The notes under the pieces are model-generated. The model was given only the letters and a program-made list of their open reading frames with translations, was not told the DNA's origin and ran no database searches. Positions 35,103 through 43,536 of a DNA stretch of 43,731 bases are shown here, in pieces. The position numbers and the translations under genes were made by a program. The number at the start of each line of letters is the position of its first letter. The first letter of the stretch is position 1. The stretch is from the NCBI GenBank assembly GCA_937905825.1, contig CALCXM010000111.1, positions 1-43,731 of the forward strand. The letters are read 5' to 3'. The stretch is from an uncultured bacterium. Its GTDB lineage: Bacteria > Planctomycetota > UBA1135 > GCA-002686595.

Positions 35103-35936
35103 CTACTCTTGGTCCGGGGCCGTTGGCTCGGGGTCCTCTTCGGCCGCTGAGGCCTCGGGAATGCGCGGAATCGGGATTTGTGGCTCGTCGACCCGCAGGT
35201 TCTGGGGCAGCCGGATGACGCGCTTGTAGGTGATCTCCGTCAGGTACGTGGGGGCCTTGCGCAGGGCCTCGCGCTCGATGCGGCGATTCAGTTCGAGCAC
35301 CAAGGTGATCTCTAGCCGCGCGGGCACGCCGATGTTCTCGTCTTCGAACTGGCCCCACGCCTCGATCGGCTCGGCGTCGATGCCGTCCTCGGCGAAGACC
35401 TGAATGTCGAAGTTCTTGACCCGATCGTGCAGGAAAGTGAACTCGCCACCCTCGAAAGGTTCATCGTCCACGGCCGCGTCTTCCCGGCGGTAGATTTCGA
35501 GGAACTCGTCGTACTGAGGATTGGGCCGCAGCCGGTAGCCGACTTCGTTGATCGAGGTGCGCAGGAAACGTTCGTTGTCGTAGCGCTGCACCAAGTTGTC
35601 CGTGGTCGTCACGAAGTCGAGGGAGTCCCCGTCCACGCCCATCATGACCCGGTTGCTCACACGCAGGTGGTCTTGCTTGGTGCGGTTGTAGATCAAGAGT
35701 CCGCGCAGGTCGCGCTCGATCAGGTCCATGATCGCGGGACCGGCGAGTTGGGTCTCCTGAATGTTGTGGATGTTGTCCCGGGAGATGCGCGCCGCGTGCA
35801 GGATCTGGGTAATCGAGACCATGATGCCGCCCATGATCAAGACGGTGACCAGGATCTCGGCCAGGGTGAAGCCGGAACGGCTCGTGCAGTGGGGCCCTGT
35901 GCGCGGGAGCAGGAGCTTGGCTTTGGAGAGTTTCAT
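35103..35936 (-). CDS. gspJ: Type II secretion minor pseudopilin, GspJ-like
   Basis: 277 residues from ATG 35936, which follows the gspI stop by one base; the longer open frame to 36035 overlaps gspI and is rejected. The N-terminus carries a prepilin signal: basic leader, then SGFTLAEILVTVLIMGG with the peptidase site after Gly and Glu at +5. After the hydrophobic helix comes a long beta-rich domain with LIERDLRGLLIYN, the usual J-type IERDLR motif. The tail is acidic and Pro-rich (PEPTAPDQE). GspJ sits in the tip complex of the pseudopilus with GspI, H and K. Assignment as J rests on size, last position in the cluster and that motif. Confidence 0.78.
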   Translation of the reverse strand: MKLSKAKLLLPRTGPHCTSRSGFTLAEILVTVLIMGGIMVSITQILHAARISRDNIHNIQETQLAGPAIMDLIERDLRGLLIYNRTKQDHLRVSNRVMMGVDGDSLDFVTTTDNLVQRYDNERFLRTSINEVGYRLRPNPQYDEFLEIYRREDAAVDDEPFEGGEFTFLHDRVKNFDIQVFAEDGIDAEPIEAWGQFEDENIGVPARLEITLVLELNRRIEREALRKAPTYLTEITYKRVIRLPQNLRVDEPQIPIPRIPEASAAEEDPEPTAPDQE

Positions 35937-35937
35937 C

Positions 35938-36516
35938 TTAGGTGTCAGTCTCCGTTTCCTCTTCGTCCTCGGATCCGTAGACCTGTTCCCAGACCATCCA
36001 GGACTCGATGTCCACGTAGTTCTTGAATTGCGCAAACTTGGGGAAGGTCACACGGATGCGAACCTTCTCAAACTCTTCGGCCACATCTTCATCCACATCG
36101 TTGTCGCGATTGGATTCAAACTCCCTGTCTGCGCGGGCCCTGAAGGCGTCGTGAAAGCCGGAGTCGTCGTACTCTTGGGTGTCCTCGAAAACGTCCTCGC
36201 CGACGCGCAGTTCGAACGAGAAATCGGGGTAGTTTTCCCCGGCGTAGCTCTCGGAGTAGCCGCTTTCAAGCTCTTCGGCGAAGAGTCCCGATTCGACCTG
36301 ACCGAGGGTCAAGACGCCCAGCTCCCGGGCCAGTTTGAGGTTGCGAGTGTGGGCGGCCTGCATCTTCGAACCCTGCAGGGATTCGAGAAGGAGGGTCAAG
36401 CTGATGCCGATGATGACCAAGGCAACCGCGACTTCCACCAGGGTGAAGCCGCCTTTGAACTTGGCCCGCAGCCCCGGATCAGGGGTCGAGGCAGGGCTGG
36501 AATGCAGCAGCTTCAA
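35938..36516 (-). CDS. gspI: Type II secretion minor pseudopilin, GspI-like
   Basis: 192 residues from ATG 36516; the start overlaps the gspH stop by four bases (ATGA), so translation is coupled. After a polar leader of about 22 residues comes the prepilin motif GGFTLVEVAVALVIIGISLTLLL. The remainder is unusually acidic (REFESNRDNDVDEDVAEEFEKV) and ends in EDEEETETDT. Typical GspI proteins have 120-130 residues, so this one carries about 60 extra. Name depends on order in the cluster (G-H-I-J) and is less sure than the prepilin assignment. Confidence 0.72.
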   Translation of the reverse strand: MKLLHSSPASTPDPGLRAKFKGGFTLVEVAVALVIIGISLTLLLESLQGSKMQAAHTRNLKLARELGVLTLGQVESGLFAEELESGYSESYAGENYPDFSFELRVGEDVFEDTQEYDDSGFHDAFRARADREFESNRDNDVDEDVAEEFEKVRIRVTFPKFAQFKNYVDIESWMVWEQVYGSEDEEETETDT

Positions 36517-37109
36517 TCGAAGTCCTCCTCGGTGACGATGTCCCGCTGATAGTCCATGTAGTGGAAGCGCACCAGCCCGGTGAGTGGCAGCACTTCCACC
36601 GTCGTGACCTTCTCCGTGGGGGAGGACATCAGGTTGATCGTGTGGCCCGTGGCACTTCCCAGGGGAGTGAAGGAAACGAAGACGATGCCGTCCGTGTACT
36701 CGATGCCATCGATGGTGATGCGCACGAAACTGAGGTGTTCGGGCAGGATGCCGCGCTTGACCACCACACGGTCCTCTTCCCGGATCGCGAGTCCGCCGCC
36801 GAGCTTGAAAGGACTCTTGACGTGGAAAGTGTCCGCATCGATGTCGTAGTAGATCCGAAACTCGCCGTTGCGTGCGATCGCATCGGAGCGCGCCCCAGCC
36901 ACGGCCGCTGAGATTTCGTGAATCGTCGAGTTGAGCTGGGCGCGTGGCAGGCTCGACATGAAGTTGACCGAGACGATGCCAGCGATGAGCCCCATGACGA
37001 CAACGACCCCCATCAACTCCGCCAGGGAGAAGCCAGCCTTGGATGCTCGGCTGCCGGCCTTCGTCGCATGACGATCAGGCCGTCGGTGTCGGGATGGGAG
37101 CAGCAACAT
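36513..37109 (-). CDS. gspH: Type II secretion minor pseudopilin, GspH-like
   Basis: 198 residues from ATG 37109. A basic leader of about 25 residues precedes the prepilin site AGFSLAELMGVVVVMGLIAGIVSVNF. The segment STIHEISAAVAGARSDAIARNGEFRIYYD fits the GspH/FimT pattern, in which a helix leads into the beta domain and a phrase like ARS-AI--N follows. No ribosome site is visible. It lies 20 bases after gspG and overlaps gspI by four bases. Probably a minor pseudopilin of the secretion pseudopilus. Confidence 0.78.
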   Translation of the reverse strand: MLLLPSRHRRPDRHATKAGSRASKAGFSLAELMGVVVVMGLIAGIVSVNFMSSLPRAQLNSTIHEISAAVAGARSDAIARNGEFRIYYDIDADTFHVKSPFKLGGGLAIREEDRVVVKRGILPEHLSFVRITIDGIEYTDGIVFVSFTPLGSATGHTINLMSSPTEKVTTVEVLPLTGLVRFHYMDYQRDIVTEEDFD

Positions 37110-37129
37110 GGGGCTATGGGTGGGGCCGA

Positions 37130-37597
37130 CTACTGGTCCTCGCCGCCCATTAGCTTGATGTTGCTGATGTCAGCGTTGTCCCCCTCGCCACCTTGAACAC
37201 CGTCCTTGCCGAGGGTGAAGACGCGGGCGTCGGGGGCGCCTTGGAACGGAGGCTCGTACTGGTACTCCATGCCCCAGGGGTCGACCGGGATGGACTTGTT
37301 GCTGAGGTAGCTGTAGCCGTTCTCGTCAGGGGTCACCAGCTCCTCCAGGGTGTCGGGGAACTGGCCGCCGTTGTTGATGGCGTAGTCGTTCAATGCGGAA
37401 TTGATGGCCATGATGTCGGACTTGACCTTGCCAACGAAGGCGCGCTTGAGCGAGTCAATGACCTTGGGAACGACCAAGGTAGCGAGTAGGCCGATGATGA
37501 CGATCACCACCATGAGCTCGGCCAGGGAGAAGCCTGACTTCTTCTTGGCGTTGGAAGTGGTGGGCAGGGTGCGGAGCGCTTGAAGTCGCGTGTTCAT
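37130..37597 (-). CDS. gspG: Type II secretion major pseudopilin GspG
   Basis: 155 residues from ATG 37597. Prepilin leader ending KKKSG, then FSLAELMVVIVIIGLLATLVVPKV, the classic hydrophobic helix. The middle carries KVKSDIMAINSALNDYAINNGGQFP and TLEELVTP, and the family-defining DPWG in IPVDPWGMEYQY, where GspG coordinates calcium. As major pseudopilin it forms the piston filament of the secretion system. The gene is separated from gspF by 153 bases holding hairpins, unlike the tight spacing elsewhere in the cluster. Confidence 0.93.
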   Translation of the reverse strand: MNTRLQALRTLPTTSNAKKKSGFSLAELMVVIVIIGLLATLVVPKVIDSLKRAFVGKVKSDIMAINSALNDYAINNGGQFPDTLEELVTPDENGYSYLSNKSIPVDPWGMEYQYEPPFQGAPDARVFTLGKDGVQGGEGDNADISNIKLMGGEDQ

Positions 37598-37750
37598 GGC
37601 AGCGGTCGGTTAGGGGTGGGGCTTTCCACCTAGTAGCTTGTTCGGGGGGGGCTGGTTGCCGCCCCCTGTTCGAGAAGTTGTACGAAGAGGGCTGGGGGAA
37701 CTTCCCCCGAGCCCCGGGTTTGCCGGGAAGCGGGGGACTTTCGTCCGAGC
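37598..37750 (-). promoter_or_regulatory. Hairpin-rich spacer between gspF and gspG
   Basis: The 153-base gap holds two inverted repeats: a stem of GGGGGC / GCCCCC (37647-37652/37661-37666, 8-base loop) and a GGGGGAA / TTCCCCC element (37694-37708). They could act as a partial terminator, an RNA-processing site or a separate gspG leader, allowing more GspG than the inner-membrane parts. Which of these applies cannot be decided from sequence. Confidence 0.4.
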
Positions 37751-39004
37751 CTAGCCTTGGCCCACCTGGAGGATGGGGAGGACGATGGCGATCACAATGA
37801 AGCCTACCACTACCGCGAGGGCGATGATCAGGATCGGCTCCAAAACGGAGGTCATGCGGTCCGTGGCGATCTCGATTTCCTCGTCGTAGGAGCTGGCGAT
37901 GCGGTCGAGCATCTGCTCCAACTCTCCGGATTGCTCGCCGACGGCCACCATGTAGCCCACAACGGAGGGGAAGACACCGGTCTGTTTGAGCGGCTGGGAG
38001 AAGTCCGTGCCCTCGACGATGCGGCTGCGGATGAACTCCGTGGCGTCCGAGATCACGCGGTTCTGGACGACCTTGGCGGTGATCTCGAGGCTTTGAACGG
38101 CGGGCACGCCACTTTGTAGCAGGGTCGCGAGGGTGCGGGTGAAGCGCGCCACGGCCTGCTTGAGCATCACGTCGCCGACGATCGGCAGGCGCAACAGAGC
38201 GCGGTCGATGATCAGGCGCCCGCGAGCTGAGTTGCGGTGGATGTACTCGAAGACGAAGGAGAGGAGCGCCAGGGACAAGAACATCAACCACCAGTAGTCC
38301 TTGAAGACGTTCGAGATGAGCACCAGCAGTTGGGTCGGGCCTGGCAGCGCCTGACCGGTGTCGAGCAGCATGGCCGTGATCTTCGGCACCACCCATGTCA
38401 TGAGGGCGGTCACCACGAGGGCGCCCAAGCCGATCATCATGCAAGGATAGGTGAGGGCGGAGACGACCTTGCGGCGCAGACGCCGCTGGGCTTGCAGGTA
38501 GTCGGCCAAACGGGTGAGGACCACGTCGATGTTGCCGGCCGCTTCGCCCGCGCGCACCATGTTGACGTAGAGCTCGCTGAAGAGCGAGGGGTGATCCTCG
38601 AGCGCATCCGCGAAGGAGGCACCCTGGTTGACGCGTTCCCGGATTTGCCGGAACATGGTCTCCGCGGAGCGCTCGTCCGCTTGATCGATCAAAGCGCGCA
38701 GGGCCTCCGTCATCGGGATGCCCGAGCCGAGCATGGTGCCCAGCTGGCGCGTGACCCCCGTGACGAGGTCCAGGTCCTTGGCCGAAGTGGAGGTCCGCTG
38801 GCTGCGGTTGCGCTGGAAGCGCGCGAAGAAACCCTCGGCGGCGATCGACTTGCGCGTGCTGCGCTTGTTCGTTTCGATGATGTCGCTGACCAGCAAGCCG
38901 TTCGTGCGCAGTTTGGCGCGGGCATCCCGGGGGGTGTCCGCGTCGATCACGCCCGCGCGCTTTCCGCCGCCTGTGGCGATCGCTTTGTATCGGTAGATCG
39001 GCAT
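37751..39004 (-). CDS. gspF: Type II secretion inner-membrane platform protein GspF
   Basis: 417 residues from ATG 39004; usual GspF length is about 400. N-terminal segment MPIYRYKAIATGGGKRAGVID with GspF-type opening. Two T2SF domains follow: the first with TRQLGTMLGSGIPMTEAL, the second with FTRTLATLLQSGVPAVQSLEI, and three membrane helices (about 190-215, 245-262 and near the C-terminus, LEPILIIALAVVVGFIVIAIVLPI). The cytoplasmic domains couple the GspE ATPase to pseudopilus assembly. It starts 9 bases after gspE. Confidence 0.96.
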   Translation of the reverse strand: MPIYRYKAIATGGGKRAGVIDADTPRDARAKLRTNGLLVSDIIETNKRSTRKSIAAEGFFARFQRNRSQRTSTSAKDLDLVTGVTRQLGTMLGSGIPMTEALRALIDQADERSAETMFRQIRERVNQGASFADALEDHPSLFSELYVNMVRAGEAAGNIDVVLTRLADYLQAQRRLRRKVVSALTYPCMMIGLGALVVTALMTWVVPKITAMLLDTGQALPGPTQLLVLISNVFKDYWWLMFLSLALLSFVFEYIHRNSARGRLIIDRALLRLPIVGDVMLKQAVARFTRTLATLLQSGVPAVQSLEITAKVVQNRVISDATEFIRSRIVEGTDFSQPLKQTGVFPSVVGYMVAVGEQSGELEQMLDRIASSYDEEIEIATDRMTSVLEPILIIALAVVVGFIVIAIVLPILQVGQG

Positions 39005-39013
39005 CTTCGGAGC

Positions 39014-40720
39014 CTACTCCATGTCCATCTGAGTCACGCGCAGGATCTCATCCGCGGTGGTGAGTCCGGCTCGAATCTTCACTCGACCGTCCTCGCGCAG
39101 GGTGATCATTCCACGGGAGACCGCGGAGCGCTTGATTTGGGTGGCCGTGACGTTCTCCATGACTTGCGTGCGTAGGTGTTCGTCAATCGGCATGAACTCG
39201 TAGATCGCGGTTCGTCCAGCGTAGCCAGATTGGAAGCACTCTTCGCAACCGGGAGCGCAGGGCGTCTCGCCATTCATGTCTTTGGGGTTGATGCCGACCT
39301 TGCGGAACTTGGCGGCGTCCTCTTCGGTCATGGGCCGTGTGGTGCGGCAGTACTTGCACAGGGTTCGCACCAGGCGCTGAGCGATGACCAGCACCAAGGA
39401 ACTCGCCACCAGGTAGGGCTCGACGCCCTGGTCGATCATCCGCGTGATCGTGCTGGCGGAGTCGTTCGTGTGCACCGTGGAGAACACCAAGTGACCGGTG
39501 AGTGCTGCACGGATGGCGACCTCGGCGGTTTCCAGGTCTCGAATCTCACCGACCATCATGACGTCCGGGTCCTGTCGCAGGAAGGAGCGCAGGCCAGCGG
39601 CGAAGGTCAGGCCCTTCTTGGCATTGACCTGCACCTGACTGATGGAACTGAGGCTGTACTCGACCGGGTCCTCGATCGTCAAGACGTTCAAGGTCGTCGT
39701 GTCCAGCTCGGTCAGACCCGCGTAGAGCGTGGTTGTCTTGCCCGATCCCGTGGGCCCCGTCACCAGGATGATGCCGTGGCTGTAGGACAGGAACTCCCGC
39801 AGCATGTCCTCGTTCTCTTTCGTGAGACCGATCTCCGGGAGGGTGTAGAGCTTGGCGGTCTTGTCCAGAAGACGCAGCACGATGCGTTCCCCGTTGGTGG
39901 TGGGGACCGTGCTGATCCGAACGTCGACTTCGCCGTCGCCGATGCGCAGGGAAGCTCGACCGTCCTGGGGCAGACGCCTTTCGGCGATGTCCATCTTGCC
40001 CATGATCTTCAATCGACTGACGATCGCGTCGTGCACGCGGCGCGGCACGGTGTCCATGTCGTACAAGATGCCGTCGATGCGGAAGCGCACTTGCAGGCGA
40101 TCGGCGAAGGCTTGGAAGTGGACGTCCGAAGCACGCAGCTTCAAGGCCTGGAACAAAATCGTGTTCACCAGCTTGATGATCGGCGCCTTGTTCGAGACGT
40201 CGAGCACGTCCTCGCTGTCGTCGATCTCATTGGCGAGTCCGGCGATGTCGCCGTCCTCGGCCACGTCCGCCAGGGCCTGATCGACCCCGTCCGCCTTGTG
40301 GCGATAGCCCCGGGCGATCAAGGTGTTGATCTCGATCTTAGGGGCCAGCACCGGATCGATTTCCTCCCCGATGATCGACGCCAGGTCGTCCATCGGGTGG
40401 GCCTCCAGGGGCGAGCACGTGGCCACTCGCAGGACCCCAGCCTCCGAACGCCCGAGGGCGATCAGGTTGTAGTTGCGGGCGAACTGAACGGGCACCGTGT
40501 TGACGAAGTCCGCGGGGACTTGAATGCCCTCGAGGTTGCCCAGGTACTCCATGCCCAGGGCCTTGGAGTAGACCTGGAGCACAGCTGGCTCATCGAGGTA
40601 GCCCTTGGTGGCAATCGTGCGGTCGAGGGATTCACCGCTGGCGATCGACTCCTTGCGACACTCGTCCAGCTTCTCCCGTTTCAGTCCCGCTTCAATGAGC
40701 AGTTCACCGATGTTGGCCAT
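39014..40720 (-). CDS. gspE: Type II secretion ATPase GspE
   Basis: 568 residues from ATG 40720, two bases after the gspD stop. An N-terminal GspE/MshEN domain (about 1-150) precedes the ATPase core. Walker A GPTGSGKTT is at 322-330; the Asp box and Walker B region LRQDPDVMMVGEIRDLETA is near 380-402, followed by the His box (GHLVFSTVHTNDS). The zinc-binding cysteine module is Cys455, Cys458, Cys488, Cys492 and Cys495. The N-domain includes the MshEN-like opening (IGELLIEAGL, LDEPAVLQVYSKALG), which in other GspE/PilB-type ATPases binds cyclic di-GMP; binding here is only possible. It powers pseudopilus assembly in the cytoplasm. Confidence 0.96.
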   Translation of the reverse strand: MANIGELLIEAGLKREKLDECRKESIASGESLDRTIATKGYLDEPAVLQVYSKALGMEYLGNLEGIQVPADFVNTVPVQFARNYNLIALGRSEAGVLRVATCSPLEAHPMDDLASIIGEEIDPVLAPKIEINTLIARGYRHKADGVDQALADVAEDGDIAGLANEIDDSEDVLDVSNKAPIIKLVNTILFQALKLRASDVHFQAFADRLQVRFRIDGILYDMDTVPRRVHDAIVSRLKIMGKMDIAERRLPQDGRASLRIGDGEVDVRISTVPTTNGERIVLRLLDKTAKLYTLPEIGLTKENEDMLREFLSYSHGIILVTGPTGSGKTTTLYAGLTELDTTTLNVLTIEDPVEYSLSSISQVQVNAKKGLTFAAGLRSFLRQDPDVMMVGEIRDLETAEVAIRAALTGHLVFSTVHTNDSASTITRMIDQGVEPYLVASSLVLVIAQRLVRTLCKYCRTTRPMTEEDAAKFRKVGINPKDMNGETPCAPGCEECFQSGYAGRTAIYEFMPIDEHLRTQVMENVTATQIKRSAVSRGMITLREDGRVKIRAGLTTADEILRVTQMDME

Positions 40721-40722
40721 GC

Positions 40723-42921
40723 CTAGTTCTTCGCCCCTTTCTGCATCTCGTTGGCTTTCTTGCCGTCGATGCCCAGGGTGCTGGGATCGACCTCGCCGCT
40801 ATCCGCAGCTTGGTAGGCCGGCATTCCGAATCCGTTGAGCAAGTTCTCGACCTCTTTGGTGGCGTCGAAGCGCGGATCGATGATGCGCACGCGGCTGGCC
40901 CCGATGGTCTCGGCCGCTTCCTTCTTCTTCTCGTAGCTGTAGCGCGCCAGGTCGGCGAACTCGCGGTCCTTCATGATGTGAGGGGTCACGAAGAAGTAGA
41001 GGGTCGTGCGGTCTTCGACTTCGTTCTCGCGGCGGAAGAGCACTCCGATGAAGGGGATGTCCCCCAGGAACGGAATCTGCTGCTTCTCGATCGTCTTGTT
41101 GTCCACGATGATTCCGCCGATGACCATGGTGTCGCCGTCAGGCACGTTGACCACGGTCTGCAAAGTCCGCTTGGTCTTGGGCGGAGGAATCGGGCCGCTG
41201 AAGGATCCTTGGAAGTTCGAGACCTCCAGGGAGATGCCGAGTCGCAGGTAAGCACCGGAGCTGATGGTGGGGGAGATCTGCATGGTGATACCAGCACTCT
41301 CGTACCCGCCGAAGGTCTCCGTGGACTGACCTTGACCGTTCTGTTGAACGTCGGTGGTCGGTTGTTCGTCCAAGGTCTCCACCGTTGCGTTTCCATTGTT
41401 ATGGACCAGCACCGACGGGATGTTGAGGACGTTCGTGTTGCGGCGTTCCTGCAGCGCGCTGATCAAGAGCGGCAGGGAGAAGCCGTCTCCGGCCAAGATA
41501 CCCGCGGTGATGCCGTTGTTGACGTTCGGCACGAAGTTGGGCTCGTTGGTTTGCGGGTCGAAGGAAAGGGTCGACAGGCCGAAGCTGGAGACACCGAAGT
41601 CTCCGTTGCCATTGCCCACGGGCAGGTTGGCACCACCGAGCTCCACACCGATGTCGAGGAAGTCCCGTCCGGAGAGTTCGATCAGAGCGGTCTCGATCAG
41701 AACCTGATCCTGGGGTTGATCCAGATGGCGAATGATCTCGCGCACTTCTTCATAGCGTGAGCGACTGGCCGCGATCAGCAGTGCGTTGGTGGCCGGGTCG
41801 GGCACCACGGCGACTTCGTTGCTGGAAGACCCAGTCCCACTGCCAGCCGTGCGGTTTTGACCTTGCCCGCCCGCGGCGCTGCTTTGCAAGCGGTTGGAAT
41901 CGGAGAGGAAGTCTTCCAGGACCTGCGCCGTGTCCTCTGCGTCAGCGTTCTCGAGCATCACGTAGTGGAAGTTGCGTTCGCGCTCCACGTGGTCCACGTC
42001 GAGACGTGCGATCAGTTCCATGATGCCCGGCATGTCTTCAGGCATGGCCATAACGATCAACGAGTTGGTGCTCGGTTGCACCATGATCTTGGATTCAACG
42101 GTGCCTTGCTGCAAAGCGCCGGTTGGCCCTTGGGCTTGGGCTGCGGCGCGGTTGCTACCGGTTGCGGCCCGGCGGCTTGCTTCGAGCAGCTCCTTCAAGG
42201 TGTCGGCCAGCTCTTCCGCCGAGGCGAACTCGAGGTTGATCATTTCAAACTCAGGCAGCACCGGAGGCGCGGGCTTGGAAACCTCGTCGATCAACATCAG
42301 CATCCGCGTGAGCGAAGAGACGTTGCTGCCGAAGCCAGTCAGGATCACGCTGTTCGACTCCGGGATCGGAATCAACTGCATGGTGTTCGGGTCGACCACA
42401 AGCTGGCGCATGGAGTTCCCCATGGTTCGCACATCCATGTTCGGCAGGTGCAAGACGGTCTGCACTAGGGTTGCCGGCTGGTTGGCGTAGGCCTCGATCT
42501 CCTCGGGAGCGATGTACAGGGCGTCCTGCTTGATGCTCGCGCGGTTGGCAGATTCAAGGCTGGCGACCACGACCACCGAGAGGTTCTCCGGACCGATTCG
42601 TGTGCACACGAAGCGGTTGATGATCATGATGATCTGGAAGAACGAGTAGAACTGGTCCTTGGGGATGACCTTGGGACCGAACATGCGCACGTTCGCGCCC
42701 TTGAGGCTCGTCCCCGTGTCCTTCGAGTAGGTGAAGTTGATCCCCGTGTTCTCCTGACAGATCTTCACGAACTGCTCCAGAGACATCCCCTCCTCGGATT
42801 CATCGAAGGAGATTTTCCAGGCCTCCCCGAGGTCCTGAATCGGGGGCACAACCCCATCTTGATTCTGAACCGGCGCGATGGGGGCCAGCAGGAGAGGCAA
42901 GGCAGCGAGAAAGGAGATCAT
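40723..42921 (-). CDS. gspD: Type II secretion outer-membrane secretin GspD
   Basis: 732 residues from ATG 42921, chosen for its signal peptide (MISFLAALPLLLAPIAPV); a GTG 8 codons earlier lacks support. N0 domain is near 35-110 and N1-N3 repeats follow (LPNMDVRTMGNSMRQLV, VINLEFA-type phrases, and FHYVMLENADAEDTAQVL). Two low-complexity Gln/Gly/Ser loops interrupt the N-domains. The secretin core shows QVLIETALIELS, VPDGDTMVIGGII and the closing signature IPFLGDIPFIGVLFR. It forms the outer-membrane pore through which folded proteins leave. No pilotin gene is next to it. First gene of the cluster. Confidence 0.95.
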   Translation of the reverse strand: MISFLAALPLLLAPIAPVQNQDGVVPPIQDLGEAWKISFDESEEGMSLEQFVKICQENTGINFTYSKDTGTSLKGANVRMFGPKVIPKDQFYSFFQIIMIINRFVCTRIGPENLSVVVVASLESANRASIKQDALYIAPEEIEAYANQPATLVQTVLHLPNMDVRTMGNSMRQLVVDPNTMQLIPIPESNSVILTGFGSNVSSLTRMLMLIDEVSKPAPPVLPEFEMINLEFASAEELADTLKELLEASRRAATGSNRAAAQAQGPTGALQQGTVESKIMVQPSTNSLIVMAMPEDMPGIMELIARLDVDHVERERNFHYVMLENADAEDTAQVLEDFLSDSNRLQSSAAGGQGQNRTAGSGTGSSSNEVAVVPDPATNALLIAASRSRYEEVREIIRHLDQPQDQVLIETALIELSGRDFLDIGVELGGANLPVGNGNGDFGVSSFGLSTLSFDPQTNEPNFVPNVNNGITAGILAGDGFSLPLLISALQERRNTNVLNIPSVLVHNNGNATVETLDEQPTTDVQQNGQGQSTETFGGYESAGITMQISPTISSGAYLRLGISLEVSNFQGSFSGPIPPPKTKRTLQTVVNVPDGDTMVIGGIIVDNKTIEKQQIPFLGDIPFIGVLFRRENEVEDRTTLYFFVTPHIMKDREFADLARYSYEKKKEAAETIGASRVRIIDPRFDATKEVENLLNGFGMPAYQAADSGEVDPSTLGIDGKKANEMQKGAKN

Positions 42922-43536
42922 GGGTGCAGGTCCCGTGAAGGACACTCGGAGGAAAATTGGATGGTCGGGCGCAGGAGGCCAGTCTCCGGCGGCGCAGCCT
43001 GCCCGGAGGGGGCAGGGATGGTGGCGGAATTGTGGTCGCTCGCTCCTCTTTTAATGGGGACCCACCGGCGGTTGCCGCGGCCCAAAGGGGGGGAGTGATT
43101 CACAAGCCTTTGTGTTTTCAGAGCTTAGGCCCAGAGGCTGTTTAGGATCTGCGGGCAGCCTAAAAACCCCCGGGGGGCGTGTCAACGTAATGAAGTGGCT
43201 GTTTCCAGGGCTCTTCATTGTGGGTGACGATGGGGCAGACGTTGGGCCCGAGCGCTTCTTCCCGGCAATCACCAATCCGGGCTCGCTCGCACGCGATTTC
43301 TTGCGGGCTGACCTGCCTGGATTTCACGGACAGCGGAGCCCGCGGTGGGGAGTCCATCCACCCCAACTGGAACCGGATTGAGTTCGTCGCCATTCCCCGG
43401 AACGGTTAAGTCTGCGATCCCTGAGCGTCGACCGTTGCCCCGGGCGAATCGCCACGGCATTCTAGCTCCGCGATTCAGGAATTCAGAATCCGAGTTCCGC
43501 CGCCCCCCCCCGAAAAGTTCCCTGCAAGGATCAGCT
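42922..43536. other. Divergent intergenic region between gspD and antiporter gene
   Basis: 615 bases; short frames within it look non-coding. It must contain the start signals of the minus-strand gsp operon and of the plus-strand antiporter gene. The sigma-70-like promoter for gspD is listed separately. The antiporter start is preceded by AAGGA (43526-43530). A C-run is at 43503-43510. Confidence 0.55.
43157..43185 (-). promoter_or_regulatory. Sigma-70-type promoter candidate of the gsp operon
   Basis: On the minus strand, a consensus -35 TTGACA (43185-43180), a 17-base spacer and TAGGCT (43162-43157). The spacer contains a CCCCC/GGGGG palindrome. Transcription would begin near 43150, leaving a leader of about 230 bases before gspD. 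It is the best -35 match found in the window. Confidence 0.5.

Noticed and set aside
39176..40726. 516-residue plus-strand open frame opposite gspE
   Set aside because: Antisense shadow; gspE has Walker A and the zinc cysteines intact.
43112..43393. Overlapping short frames of 60-90 codons in the gspD/antiporter gap
   Set aside because: No ribosome site or protein-like composition; they occupy both strands over the same bases and cross the likely gsp promoter.
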